Part shown: positions 1-8,730 of the stretch, in pieces | Numbering within the stretch: the first letter of the stretch is position 1 | How the letters are laid out: each line of letters starts with the position of its first letter | Assembly (NCBI RefSeq): GCF_000312025.1 | Contig: NZ_HE978593.1 | Location: 336,150-374,667, forward strand | DNA from: Peptoniphilus timonensis JC401 | GTDB taxonomy: Bacteria > Bacillota > Clostridia > Tissierellales > Peptoniphilaceae | Reading direction: 5' to 3' | DNA: 38,518 nt | Translations under genes and position numbers: made by a program | Notes under the pieces: model-generated | What the model was told of the DNA's origin: nothing | Databases searched by the model: none | The model's input: the letters and a program-made list of their open reading frames with translations, nothing else

Positions 1-1
1 A

Positions 2-595
2 GGAACTTTTACAAATGAAAATTTAGATTTTTCTGAAGACTTAAAAGATTTTTATTCTCACGGCTTTAAAAAGACTTCAATAGAACCAGTTGTTACAGAT
101 GAAAGCGAACCTTATGCTATTAGAGAAGAACATCTTGATAAAATTTTAAGTGAATATGAAAAAATGTCCAAGGACTATATTGAAATGAGAAAAAAAGATA
201 AAGACTTTTCTTTCTTCCACTTTATAATTGATTTATCTCAAGGACCATGCATTGTAAAAAGAACCGTTGGATGTGGTGCTGGTTCTGAATATGTTGCCAT
301 CACCCCACAAGGAGAAATTTATCCTTGCCATCAATTTGTTGGTGAAGAGGAATTTTTGTTGGGAAATGTCGACGACGGTATATTAAATACTGAATTGAGA
401 GATACATTTAAAAATTCTAACGTATACACTAATGAGGACTGTCCAACTTGTTGGGCTAGATATTATTGTTCAGGTGGATGTCATGCCAACGCTTATTATA
501 GTAACAAAGATTTGAGCAAACCTTATAAAGTTGGTTGTGCAATGGAAAAGAAGAGAATCGAATGTGCTATTTCTGTTCTTGCAAATGAAGAATAA
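2..595 (+). CDS. scfB: SCIFF peptide thioether maturase ScfB, radical SAM/SPASM protein (3' part only)
   Basis: The reading frame is open from the left edge (frame starting at base 2), so about 197 C-terminal residues are present and the radical SAM core with its CxxxCxxC motif lies outside the window. What is visible is a SPASM-type auxiliary iron-sulfur domain: a GCGAGSEY segment, then PCHQFVG, then CPTCWARYYCSGGCHANAY, and a final GCAMEKKR. This cysteine pattern and wording match the maturase that forms thioether bridges in the six-cysteine SCIFF (ranthipeptide) precursor, a system typical of Clostridia. The small precursor gene scfA is normally just upstream and is not in view. An internal ATG at 164 is not the real start, because the homologous frame continues upstream of it. 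A terminator follows. The family call is firm; the substrate is inferred from the family. Confidence 0.88.
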   Translation, partial: GTFTNENLDFSEDLKDFYSHGFKKTSIEPVVTDESEPYAIREEHLDKILSEYEKMSKDYIEMRKKDKDFSFFHFIIDLSQGPCIVKRTVGCGAGSEYVAITPQGEIYPCHQFVGEEEFLLGNVDDGILNTELRDTFKNSNVYTNEDCPTCWARYYCSGGCHANAYYSNKDLSKPYKVGCAMEKKRIECAISVLANEE

Positions 596-609
596 TTTTT
601 TAAAAATTT

Positions 610-633
610 AGGACCCTTAGGGGTTCTTTTTTT
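610..633 (+). terminator. Rho-independent terminator after scfB
   Basis: AGGACCC (610-616) pairs with GGGTTCT (621-627) across a TTAG loop with one G-U wobble, followed directly by a run of T to 633. It lies 15 bases after the scfB stop and separates it from the recJ promoter. Confidence 0.85.
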
Positions 634-657
634 GTATTTGATAGAGTCTATATTAGT

Positions 658-686
658 TTTACCTTAATGACAATTTTTGATATAAT
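658..686 (+). promoter_or_regulatory. Probable SigA-type promoter of the recJ-rel-dtd-hemZ operon
   Basis: A perfect -10 box TATAAT lies at 681-686. Seventeen bases upstream is TTTACC (658-663), matching TTGACA at 4 of 6 positions. It follows the scfB terminator and sits 26 bases before the recJ start, the right place for the operon promoter. The -35 is weak, so the -10 carries most of the evidence. Confidence 0.6.
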
Positions 687-712
687 TAAATTTATACAAA
701 AGTGGTGATTAA

Positions 713-2503
713 ATGGAAAGATGGTTTATAAAAAATAAAAGCGATCCTGGAATTGATTATAAAAAATTAGGAATAAACAATGTTATATATAAAATTTTAC
801 TTAATAGGGAAATTAATACAGAAGACGACATTAGAGAATTTTTAAATCCCAGTCTTTCAAATTTAAATTCACCTATTTTATTAAAAGACATGGTTAAAGC
901 TTCCAATATAATTTTAAGTCATGTTAGTAAAAAAAATGAAATTAGAATAATTGGTGATTATGATGTTGATGGGGTTACTTCAACATATATTTTATACACT
1001 GGTTTAAAAAGAATTGGAGCAAATGTATCCTATGATATACCTCATAGAGTCCATGATGGCTATGGAATTAATAACAATTTAATAGATAAAGCTTATGATG
1101 ATAAAGTCAAGTGTATAATAACTTGCGACAATGGTATAGCTGCAAGAGATTCTGTTCTTTATGCAAAATCTAAAGAAATGGATATCATAATAACTGACCA
1201 CCACGAAGTTCCAAAAATTGTGGAAAATGGAAAGGAAGTTGAAATAATTCCCGATGCAAGTGCTGTAATTGATCCAAAACAGAATTTCTGTTCCTATCCC
1301 TTCAAAGAAATTTGTGGTGCAGTAGTTGCTTTTAAACTTATAGAGTATTTATTTTTGATTAAGGGTGTTGAAAAGGAAGAATTTTATGATAGCTTTCTTC
1401 CCTATGCAGCAATAGCAACTGTATGCGATGTAATGCCCATAATAGATGAAAATAGGGTAATAGTTTCTGAGGGATTAAAAAAACTAAGAGAAACTAAAGA
1501 CTTGGGTCTAAATGCCCTTATTGAAGCAGCAGATATAAGAAAAAATGAAATTGACGTATACCATCTTGGTTTTATTTTGGGACCTACTATAAATTCTAGT
1601 GGCAGGCTTGAATCAGCGAAGGAAGCTTTAGAATTATTTTTAGAAAGCGATTATTCTAAAGCCTTAGATAAGGCAAAACTTTTGAGGGATCTGAATTATG
1701 AAAGACAAGTTTTAACTAATGAGGCCTTTGAAGTTATAGATGAAAAGATTAATAGAGAAAATCTTTTGGATAAACACAAGATTTTAATTATTTATGAAGA
1801 AGGTTTAAATGAGTCCATTCTTGGAATAGTGGCAGGAAAAATCAAAGAAAAATATTATAGACCAAGTGTAGTTTTGAGTGATTCAAAGGATTTAATAAAG
1901 GGATCTGGCAGAAGTATTGAAGAATATAATATGTTTGAGGAATTTTCAAAGTCCAAAGAATATCTTAAAAGTTTTGGTGGACATAAGATGGCATGTGGTT
2001 TATCTTTAAATCTTTCCGATTTAGATGATTTTATAAAAGATGTTGATGAAAAAGAAAGTCTTACTGATAAAGATTTAATTCGAAAAGTTTATATAGATGG
2101 AAATTTAAAGCTTAAATATATAAGTATGAATCTTGTGAGAGACCTTGAGGCGCTTGCTCCTTTTGGCAATGGCAATTCTGCCCCAAAGTTCGGTGCTAAA
2201 AATTTACAAGTTAAGTCACTTAATATCTTGGGAAAAAATAAAAATTTCTTGAAAATGACTTTATCCCAAGACAATATAAATTATACGGGAATATTGTTTG
2301 AAGATTCACAAGTTTTTTTAAATAGGCTTGCAAATTCCTATGGTAGGGAAGAAGTAGTGGCTCTTCTAAATGGAAGACCATCAAATATTTTTATAGATAT
2401 AGTTTTTAATCTAGACTTAAATAATTTTAATGGAAATGTAACTATCCAGTTAAAGATTAAAAATTATAGAGTTACAGGTGAGAATAATGTTATTAATAGA
2501 TAA
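713..2503 (+). CDS. recJ: Single-stranded-DNA-specific exonuclease RecJ
   Basis: RecJ is a 5'-to-3' single-strand DNA exonuclease of the DHH phosphoesterase superfamily, acting in recombination and mismatch/base-excision repair. The 596-residue protein has the expected motifs: GDYDVDG at residues 81-87 (metal-binding aspartates), CDNG at 138-141, the name-giving DHH at 162-164, and the DHHA1-domain GGHKMA signature near residue 421. A C-terminal OB-like region follows. The length is normal for Firmicute RecJ, with no large C-terminal extension. The start at 713 is preceded by a GGTGAT Shine-Dalgarno. It is the first gene of the operon, and its last 17 bases overlap the start of rel, suggesting translational coupling. 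Confidence 0.95.
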   Translation: MERWFIKNKSDPGIDYKKLGINNVIYKILLNREINTEDDIREFLNPSLSNLNSPILLKDMVKASNIILSHVSKKNEIRIIGDYDVDGVTSTYILYTGLKRIGANVSYDIPHRVHDGYGINNNLIDKAYDDKVKCIITCDNGIAARDSVLYAKSKEMDIIITDHHEVPKIVENGKEVEIIPDASAVIDPKQNFCSYPFKEICGAVVAFKLIEYLFLIKGVEKEEFYDSFLPYAAIATVCDVMPIIDENRVIVSEGLKKLRETKDLGLNALIEAADIRKNEIDVYHLGFILGPTINSSGRLESAKEALELFLESDYSKALDKAKLLRDLNYERQVLTNEAFEVIDEKINRENLLDKHKILIIYEEGLNESILGIVAGKIKEKYYRPSVVLSDSKDLIKGSGRSIEEYNMFEEFSKSKEYLKSFGGHKMACGLSLNLSDLDDFIKDVDEKESLTDKDLIRKVYIDGNLKLKYISMNLVRDLEALAPFGNGNSAPKFGAKNLQVKSLNILGKNKNFLKMTLSQDNINYTGILFEDSQVFLNRLANSYGREEVVALLNGRPSNIFIDIVFNLDLNNFNGNVTIQLKIKNYRVTGENNVINR

Positions 2504-4633
2504 ATTAATTGAAAAAGTAAAATCATATAATGAAAATGCTGACCTTGATTTAATAAATCGTGCATATAAAATGGCAGAGGAGCACCACAAGGGACAAAAG
2601 AGAAATTCTGGTGAAGATTATATAATCCATCCCCTAAATGTCTCTTTGATTCTTGCAGATATGAATATGGATACTGCAACAATTGTAGCAGGTCTTCTAC
2701 ACGATGTTGTCGAAGATACAGATGTAACCCTTGAAGATGTAAAAAATGAATTTGGTCAAGAAATTGCTGAATTAGTAGATGGGGTTACAAAATTAAAAAA
2801 TTAAATTATAAAAATAAAGAAGAAAAACAAGCGGAAAATATTAGAAAAATGGTTCTTGCCATGGCAAAAGACATAAGAGTTATTATTGTGAAATTAGCTG
2901 ATAGACTTCACAATATGAGGACTCTTGAATATATGACTGACGCCAAAAAAATTGAAAAAGCAACTGAAACCGTTGAAATTTATGCACCAATTGCAGATAG
3001 ACTTGGTATGAGCAGGATTAAGTGGGAACTTGAAGATTTATCTCTAAGATATCTTGATGAAGAAGGCTACTATGAATTAGTAGATATGGTAAACAAGAGG
3101 AGAAACGAAAGAGAAGATTTAATAAATCATATAATAAAGCTTCTTGAAGACAATCTTAAAAATGTTGGCATAGAATGTGAAATTAAAGGGAGACCTAAAA
3201 ACTTTTATTCAATTTATAAAAAAATGAAGAAAAAAGGTAAGGTTTTTGATGAAATTTACGACCTTTCTGCTGTAAGAATTTTAACTCATTCTGTAAAGGA
3301 CTGCTATGGTGCTTTAGGAGTTGTCCACACACTTTTTAAACCAATACCAGGAAGGTTTAAGGATTATATTGCTATGCCTAAACCTAATAAATATCAATCA
3401 CTTCACACAACAGTAATTGATAACAATGGAGAAACTTTTGAAGTTCAAATTAGGACTTATGAAATGCACCAAACAGCAGAATATGGTATTGCTGCCCATT
3501 GGAAGTATAAGGCTGGCGTATCAAAGGAAACTGCCTTTGATGTAAACTTGACCTGGCTAAGACAATTGTTGGAATGGCAAAAAGATTTAAATGATCCTGA
3601 AGATTTTATGGATACTCTTAAAATTGACTTTTTTGCTGACGAGGTATTTGTATTTACTCCAAGAGGTGATGTAATAAATTTACCAGAAGGATCAACGCCA
3701 ATTGACTTTGCTTATAGAATACACTCACAAGTTGGAAATACTTGTGTGGGTGCTAAAGTAAATGGAAGGATAGTTCCTCTAAATTACACTTTGCAAAGTG
3801 GCAATATTGTTGATGTAATTACAAATCCAAACACAAGCCCTTCTCTTGACTGGCTAAAAATTGTAAGAAGTCCTCAAGCGAGGAAAAAAATCTCTCAATA
3901 TTTTAAGGTAAAAGACAAAGAAAAGAATATTGAAAGAGGAAAAGATGCTATTGAAAGAGAAGTGAAAAAACTTGGCTATGAAACTCACAAGATTTTGCGT
4001 GATGATTGGTTAGAAGAAGTTAAAGAAAAGCTAAATATGCTTAGTCTTGATGAAATGTATGCGGCAGTAGGATTTGGAACAATTACAACTGCACAGGTAA
4101 CAGCGAAACTCACAGATCTTTACAATAAATTTTATAAAAAAGATGAAAAAGATATTGAAGAAATTGTAGAGTCTAAAAAGAGATACAACAATCAAGGTAT
4201 TGAAGTCAAGGGTGTAGACGGTGTAAATGTTAGGATAGCAAAATGTTGTACGCCAGTTCCTGGAGATGATATAGTTGGATATATAACTATAGGTAGAGGA
4301 ATTTCAGTTCACAGAAAAGATTGCAAAAATATGCAAAATAATGTTGATCCTTCTAGACTTGTTGAAGTTAGGTGGGAAAATTCCAATGCAGCAAGTTACA
4401 GTGCATCTATAGAAATTAGAGCCTTTGACAAACCTAATGTAATTGCTGATATTGCTAGTAGAGTTAACGATTCTAGACTTAGTATGTCTTATTTAAATGC
4501 CAAGGTTTTAAAAAATGGCGATGCAGTAATTGATATCACAGTAGAAATTACTGACAGTGAAGAACTTGAAAGACTAATGGAAAAACTCAAGAGAATAAAT
4601 AATGTTTTAGAAGTTTATAGAATAAAGGCGTGA
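2487..4633 (+). CDS. relA: Bifunctional (p)ppGpp synthetase/hydrolase Rel, with one apparent frameshift
   Basis: Rel makes and degrades the alarmone (p)ppGpp during starvation. As read, the frame breaks at 2802. Adding one A to the six-A run at 2795-2800 restores a continuous protein of 715 residues through the conserved VTKLKKLNYKNKEE region. Domain order is normal: HD hydrolase (LLHDVVEDT near residue 70), synthetase (RPKNFYSIYKKM, then RFKD near residue 290 and KYQSLHTT), TGS (DEVFVFTPRGD) and C-terminal ACT. An intact HD centre together with RFKD, rather than the EFDD of synthetase-only RelA, indicates a bifunctional enzyme. I choose the ATG at 2487, preceded by AGGTGAG, over the GTG at 2478. 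The gene overlaps recJ by 17 bases. The single-base gap looks like a sequencing error in a normally important gene. Confidence 0.93.
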
Positions 4634-4637
4634 TTAA

Positions 4638-5087
4638 ATGCGAGCGGTAGTGCAAAGAGTTAAAAGGGCAAGTGTATCTGTTGATGGAGAATTAATTTCA
4701 AAAATCGATAAAGGAATTATGCTTCTTTTAGGGATAGAGGAACATGATGAAGAAAAAGATTTAGAATACATTTTAAAAAAAGTAACTAAACTTAGAATAT
4801 TTGACGATGAAGAAGGAGTTATGAATAAATCGCTTCTTGATTATGGTCTAGAAATTTTAGTTGTCAGTCAATTTACTCTTTATGGAGATGCTAGAAAGGG
4901 TAACAGACCATCTTATGTAAGATCAGCTAAGTTTGACGATGGAATTATTTTATATGAAAAATTTATTGAAGAACTAGAAGCTTTGGGGATAAAAGTTGAA
5001 AAAGGAAAATATGGCGCTGACATGGATGTTGAACTTATAAATGATGGTCCAGTTACTATTTTATTAGATTCAAGCAAGGAATTTTAG
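4638..5087 (+). CDS. dtd: D-aminoacyl-tRNA deacylase
   Basis: Dtd hydrolyses D-amino acids (and misplaced glycine) from tRNAs, a chirality proofreading step in the cytoplasm. The 149-residue length is exactly typical. The two signature motifs are both present: SQFTLYGD at residues 77-84, holding the catalytic-site residues, and NDGPVT at 135-140, the cross-subunit Gly-Pro motif of the dimer. The ATG at 4638 follows the rel stop by four bases, with GGCGTGAT as ribosome binding site inside the end of rel. The rel-dtd pairing is a conserved Firmicute gene order. Confidence 0.96.
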   Translation: MRAVVQRVKRASVSVDGELISKIDKGIMLLLGIEEHDEEKDLEYILKKVTKLRIFDDEEGVMNKSLLDYGLEILVVSQFTLYGDARKGNRPSYVRSAKFDDGIILYEKFIEELEALGIKVEKGKYGADMDVELINDGPVTILLDSSKEF

Positions 5088-5095
5088 GTGAAGTA

Positions 5096-5722
5096 ATGGA
5101 ATATAAAATTATAAAATTAGTTGTAGGACAACTGCAAGAGAATTGTTTTATTTTATTTGATGAAAACAAAGATGCCTTTATAGTTGATCCAGGTGCTTCT
5201 AGTGAAAATATTATTGAAGCTATAGAAAAAAATTCTTTAAACATAAAATACATTTTATTGACACATGGTCACTTTGATCACGTTGGTGCTGTTGCAAGTC
5301 TAGCAAAAAAATTTAAAGCTCCAGTTTATTTATCAAAAAAAGACAGGAAATTTTTGGAAACACCTGCTGAAGTGAGAGTCTCATCCTTTGGCATGGAAAT
5401 TGAAGCAGCAGATGTTGATGTTTTTGTTAATGACAATGATGAAATTCCTTTTTCAGAAGGACTTATTAAAGTTATAGAAACACCAGGTCATACCTTGGGT
5501 TCAGTTTGCTATTTATTTAATAATTATTTATTTGCAGGAGATACTCTTTTTAATGGTTCAATAGGAAGGACAGATTTTCCAGAGTCAGATCATTCACTTA
5601 TGATAGAGTCATTGAAAAAACTAAAGGAATTGGACGATGAGATTTATGTTTTATCAGGGCATGGTCCTGAATCTCAAATGAGTTACGAAAAAATTTCTAA
5701 CCCATATTTAAGGAATCTATGA
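5096..5722 (+). CDS. Metallo-beta-lactamase-fold hydrolase, glyoxalase II-like (YqgX type)
   Basis: This is a soluble 208-residue metallo-hydrolase of the glyoxalase II-like group; the physiological substrate is not known from sequence. The binuclear metal site is complete: THGHFDH at residues 56-62, TPGHTLGS in the middle, FAGDTLF with the bridging aspartate, and the late SGHGPES histidine. It lacks the C-terminal substrate-binding helical domain of classical GloB, being short. Hydrolases of this type are commonly found between dtd and hemZ in Clostridia. The stop codon overlaps the hemZ start (ATGA), so the two are probably translationally coupled. Confidence 0.88.
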   Translation: MEYKIIKLVVGQLQENCFILFDENKDAFIVDPGASSENIIEAIEKNSLNIKYILLTHGHFDHVGAVASLAKKFKAPVYLSKKDRKFLETPAEVRVSSFGMEIEAADVDVFVNDNDEIPFSEGLIKVIETPGHTLGSVCYLFNNYLFAGDTLFNGSIGRTDFPESDHSLMIESLKKLKELDDEIYVLSGHGPESQMSYEKISNPYLRNL

Positions 5723-7047
5723 TAAAAATAGAAAATGAAAATGAAGGTCTAAAAAAATCGATTTTTGAATTTTTTAGAATGAAACTTCCAAAAGATTATA
5801 AAGATATAAATTTAAATTTAAAAATAAATATTCATGATGATATTGTAAATATTGAAGTATTTGGTCGTGGGTTAAATAAAAAAGATGAATTAAAAATAGA
5901 AAATGATAAAGTTCATTTTCTAATAAAAAGATATCTATTTGATTTGTTCTCAAAAGAGGAAAATTTTGATACAAGCTTTGGAATTTTAACTGGAGTGAGG
6001 CCCTTAAAACTTATTTCGAAAGTTTTTGAGGGCTATTCCTATGATGATTCCTTAAAAATACTTTATGAAAAGTATAGGATAAGTAGACAAGATTCAAATT
6101 TTCTATATAAGATTTATAAAAATCAAGAAAATTTGAGAGGAAAATCTAATATTGATAATTACAATGTTTATGTTCATATTCCTTTTTGTCCAAGTAGATG
6201 CCTATATTGTTCCTTTGATACAACTATAGAAAATAAGGACAAAATGGAACTTTACACAGAAAGACTCCTTGAAGATATAAAATCATATGAACTTAAATTT
6301 AAGAAAAGTCCAAATTCTATTTATTTTGGAGGAGGAACTCCAACATCAATAGGCTTAGAAAATCTCGAAAGAATAATAGATGCGACTATAAAAAAATTTG
6401 GAAATGCAAGGGAATTTACTGTTGAATGTGGAAGAATTGATAGTCTAAGTATTGAAATTCTAAAGATGTTAAAGAATAAGGGAGTCAACAGAATATCACT
6501 AAATCCACAAAGTTTTAATGAAAATGTAATAAGTAATTTAAATAGAATTTCGAATAAAGATATGACATATTGGTTTAATATGGCGAGAAAAATTGGATTT
6601 GAAGTAATTAATATGGATTTAATAATGGGACTTCCTGGAGAAGATAAGTTTAGTATTCTTAATTCAATAAAAAAAGCAATTGATTATTCTCCAGAAAATA
6701 TAACTATACACACCTTGGCATTAAAAAATGGATCCAAACTCTTTGAAAATTCTTATATAAATGAAGAAGATTATGGGAATTTATTAGAGGAATCTAAAAA
6801 ACTATTATTAGAAAATAATTATGAACCCTATTATATTTATAGACAGAAAAAATCTGTAATCTCTTCAGAAAATATTGGCTATGCAAAAAATGGATATTCA
6901 TCAATTTATAATATAGTTATGATGGAAGAATTGGAAAATATAATTGCTTTTGGTTTAGGAGCCAGCACAAAAATTTTAAATAAGGATGGGAAATTTAAAA
7001 GAAATTTAAATTCTAAAAACCTTGAAGACTTTTTAAGGAGAAGATAG
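5719..7047 (+). CDS. hemZ: Coproporphyrinogen III dehydrogenase-like radical SAM protein HemZ
   Basis: A radical SAM protein of the oxygen-independent coproporphyrinogen oxidase group. The 4Fe-4S motif is C157-x3-C161-x2-C164 inside HIPFCPSRCLYCSF, followed by the GGGTPT SAM-binding motif near residue 205. The roughly 150-residue N-terminal extension (with TGVRPLK) before the radical SAM core is the hallmark of HemZ as opposed to HemN. Length is 442 residues, slightly short of Bacillus HemZ. It overlaps the upstream hydrolase by four bases. No other heme gene is in the window, and many relatives lack heme synthesis, so the true substrate may not be a porphyrin. Confidence 0.88.
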   Translation: MIKIENENEGLKKSIFEFFRMKLPKDYKDINLNLKINIHDDIVNIEVFGRGLNKKDELKIENDKVHFLIKRYLFDLFSKEENFDTSFGILTGVRPLKLISKVFEGYSYDDSLKILYEKYRISRQDSNFLYKIYKNQENLRGKSNIDNYNVYVHIPFCPSRCLYCSFDTTIENKDKMELYTERLLEDIKSYELKFKKSPNSIYFGGGTPTSIGLENLERIIDATIKKFGNAREFTVECGRIDSLSIEILKMLKNKGVNRISLNPQSFNENVISNLNRISNKDMTYWFNMARKIGFEVINMDLIMGLPGEDKFSILNSIKKAIDYSPENITIHTLALKNGSKLFENSYINEEDYGNLLEESKKLLLENNYEPYYIYRQKKSVISSENIGYAKNGYSSIYNIVMMEELENIIAFGLGASTKILNKDGKFKRNLNSKNLEDFLRRR

Positions 7048-7049
7048 TT

Positions 7050-8585
7050 TTGAAACTAGGTAAAATTTTAAATAATGTAGATATTATTGACGCAAATTTT
7101 GAAATGGATAAAGAAGAAGATATAAAAAATATCGCCTTTCACACTGATGATGTAGAAAGAGGCGGTATTTTTGTTGCCATAAAAGGTTATGTAACAGATG
7201 GTCACAGATTTATAAGTAAGGCAAAAGAATTAGGTGCAGAAATTGCTTTAGTAGAAGATTACTCTAAAGAAGATATAAAACAAATAAGAGTTGAAAATTC
7301 TAGAATTGCTCTTGCAGATATAGCAAGAAATTTCTATGAAGATCCTTCAAAAGAAATGAATGTAATAGGTATTACTGCAACTAATGGAAAGACAACTACA
7401 GCTTTTATGGTGGATTCTATCTTAGAAGAAGATAAAAGAAAAACAGGAATCATAGGAACTGTTCTAACTAGATACGATGATGTAATAATTCCATCTGTTC
7501 TTACAACACCAGAATCTTTAACTCTTCAATCCTATTTTAGAGATATGAGAGAAAAAAATGTCACAGATGTGACAATGGAAGTTTCTTCTTCTGCTCAAGA
7601 ATTGTATAGAAATAAAAATATAGATTTTGACATAGTTACTTTCAATAACCTTGGCAGAGAACACATTGATCAACATGGAAGTTTTGAAAATTATTTTAGA
7701 TTTAAATCAAGACTTATTAGACATGCAAAAGAAGATGCTATAGCAATTTTAAATGCTGATGATGAGAAAATTTATTCCCTTAAAGATAAGACTAAGGCTC
7801 AAGTTCTTAGTTTCTCTCTTGAAAATAATGGGGCTGATTTTGGAATAGAAAATCTTGACTTGTCTTCAGGGAAGGGAAGATTTACTTTTAAAATAAATAG
7901 AGATTTAAAAGTTAAAGATAAACTTATAGAAAAACAAGAATTCAATATAGAATTAGGTTCAGTTGGTTACTCTTCTGTTATGAATTCAATTGTTTCTATT
8001 ATAATTGCTCTTTGTCTAGGCATTGAAAAAGAAACTATAAAGAAAGCTCTAAAAAATTTTAAAGGTGTAGAAAGAAGATTTGAACTTATCTTTGATGAGA
8101 AATTTAAAATTTTAGATGATCACTTTGCCAACGAAAAAAACATTGATGCCACAATGGAAACTCTAAAAGAAATGGATTATAAAAACTTAAACATTCTCTA
8201 TGCTATTAGAGGAAAAAGAGGAGTGGAAGTGAATCGTGAAATAACTGAAAGGCTAGTTAAGTGGATTAAGATTTTAAAACCAAAGTCCTTAACTGCTACA
8301 TTATCAAAAGATACTGTAAAAGAAAAAGATAGGGTAACAGATGATGAGCTTAAAGTCTTTAAAAATATTTTAGAAAAGAATAATATAGATTGTAAGATTT
8401 ATGATAACTTGGAAGACTCCATATATAATTCCATTGATTTAATGGAGGAAGATGATGTTTTGTTACTAGCAGGATGCCAAGGAATGGATAAGGGTGCAAG
8501 TTTTGTAAAGAAAAAACTTTTAGAAGAAAATATAGTAAAAGATATAGAAGGATTTTCTCATAGAATAGACAAGAGAATCTGTTAA
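7050..8585 (+). CDS. Divergent Mur ligase family protein (MurE-like)
   Basis: A 511-residue ATP-dependent amide ligase of the Mur family. It keeps the P-loop ATNGKTTT (109-116), TTPES (152-156), the EHIDQHG motif (204-210) and a lysine (219) at the position normally carbamylated. However, the usual MurE C-terminal motifs are altered: the DYAHxP block is replaced by DDHFANEKN (356-364), no DNPR/DNPA amino-acid specificity loop is present, and AGKGHE is replaced by AGCQGMDKG (474-482). It is thus UDP-MurNAc-tripeptide synthetase-like, but the added residue cannot be predicted. The start is TTG at 7050 with AAGGAG at 7035-7040. murE is missing from the dcw cluster downstream, so this could be the functional substitute; it could equally be a ligase for another polymer. 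Confidence 0.8.
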   Translation: MKLGKILNNVDIIDANFEMDKEEDIKNIAFHTDDVERGGIFVAIKGYVTDGHRFISKAKELGAEIALVEDYSKEDIKQIRVENSRIALADIARNFYEDPSKEMNVIGITATNGKTTTAFMVDSILEEDKRKTGIIGTVLTRYDDVIIPSVLTTPESLTLQSYFRDMREKNVTDVTMEVSSSAQELYRNKNIDFDIVTFNNLGREHIDQHGSFENYFRFKSRLIRHAKEDAIAILNADDEKIYSLKDKTKAQVLSFSLENNGADFGIENLDLSSGKGRFTFKINRDLKVKDKLIEKQEFNIELGSVGYSSVMNSIVSIIIALCLGIEKETIKKALKNFKGVERRFELIFDEKFKILDDHFANEKNIDATMETLKEMDYKNLNILYAIRGKRGVEVNREITERLVKWIKILKPKSLTATLSKDTVKEKDRVTDDELKVFKNILEKNNIDCKIYDNLEDSIYNSIDLMEEDDVLLLAGCQGMDKGASFVKKKLLEENIVKDIEGFSHRIDKRIC

Positions 8586-8587
8586 AG

Positions 8588-8616
8588 TTGAATTTTGAAA
8601 GACCTTGTTTTATAAT
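8588..8616 (+). promoter_or_regulatory. Predicted SigA-type promoter of aspS
   Basis: TTGAAT (8588-8593) and a perfect TATAAT (8611-8616) are separated by 17 bases, starting just after the Mur ligase stop. Transcription from here would give a leader of roughly 110 bases before aspS. Confidence 0.72.
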
Positions 8617-8683
8617 TAAAATAGAATTTTATGGAATAAAAATTAGATAAATTGCTAATCGTTTATTAATAATTTTGACGACT

Positions 8684-8720
8684 AAGCTCCAAACCATTTG
8701 AGGCTTGGAGTTTAATTTTT
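8684..8720 (+). terminator. Terminator-like hairpin in the aspS leader (terminator or attenuator)
   Basis: A 12-base-pair stem (8684-8695 with 8702-8713; one mismatch and one wobble) encloses a six-base loop and is followed by TTTAATTTTT to 8720. The aspS Shine-Dalgarno AGGAGG begins at 8721, immediately after it. The promoter at 8588-8616 lies upstream of the hairpin, so it would sit inside the aspS leader transcript. No T-box consensus (AGGGTGGNACCGCG) is visible. Confidence 0.65.
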
Positions 8721-8730
8721 AGGAGGAAAT

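Noticed and set aside
2795-2804. Programmed frameshifting in rel or other genes
   Set aside because: Breaks go in both directions, many occur in runs of only five bases, and no slippery heptamer with downstream pseudoknot is apparent. Random homopolymer error explains all of them.
8617-8730. T-box riboswitch upstream of aspS
   Set aside because: The conserved T-box sequence and Stem I motifs are not visible, and the leader is only about 110 bases. The asnS and leuS leaders are also too short.
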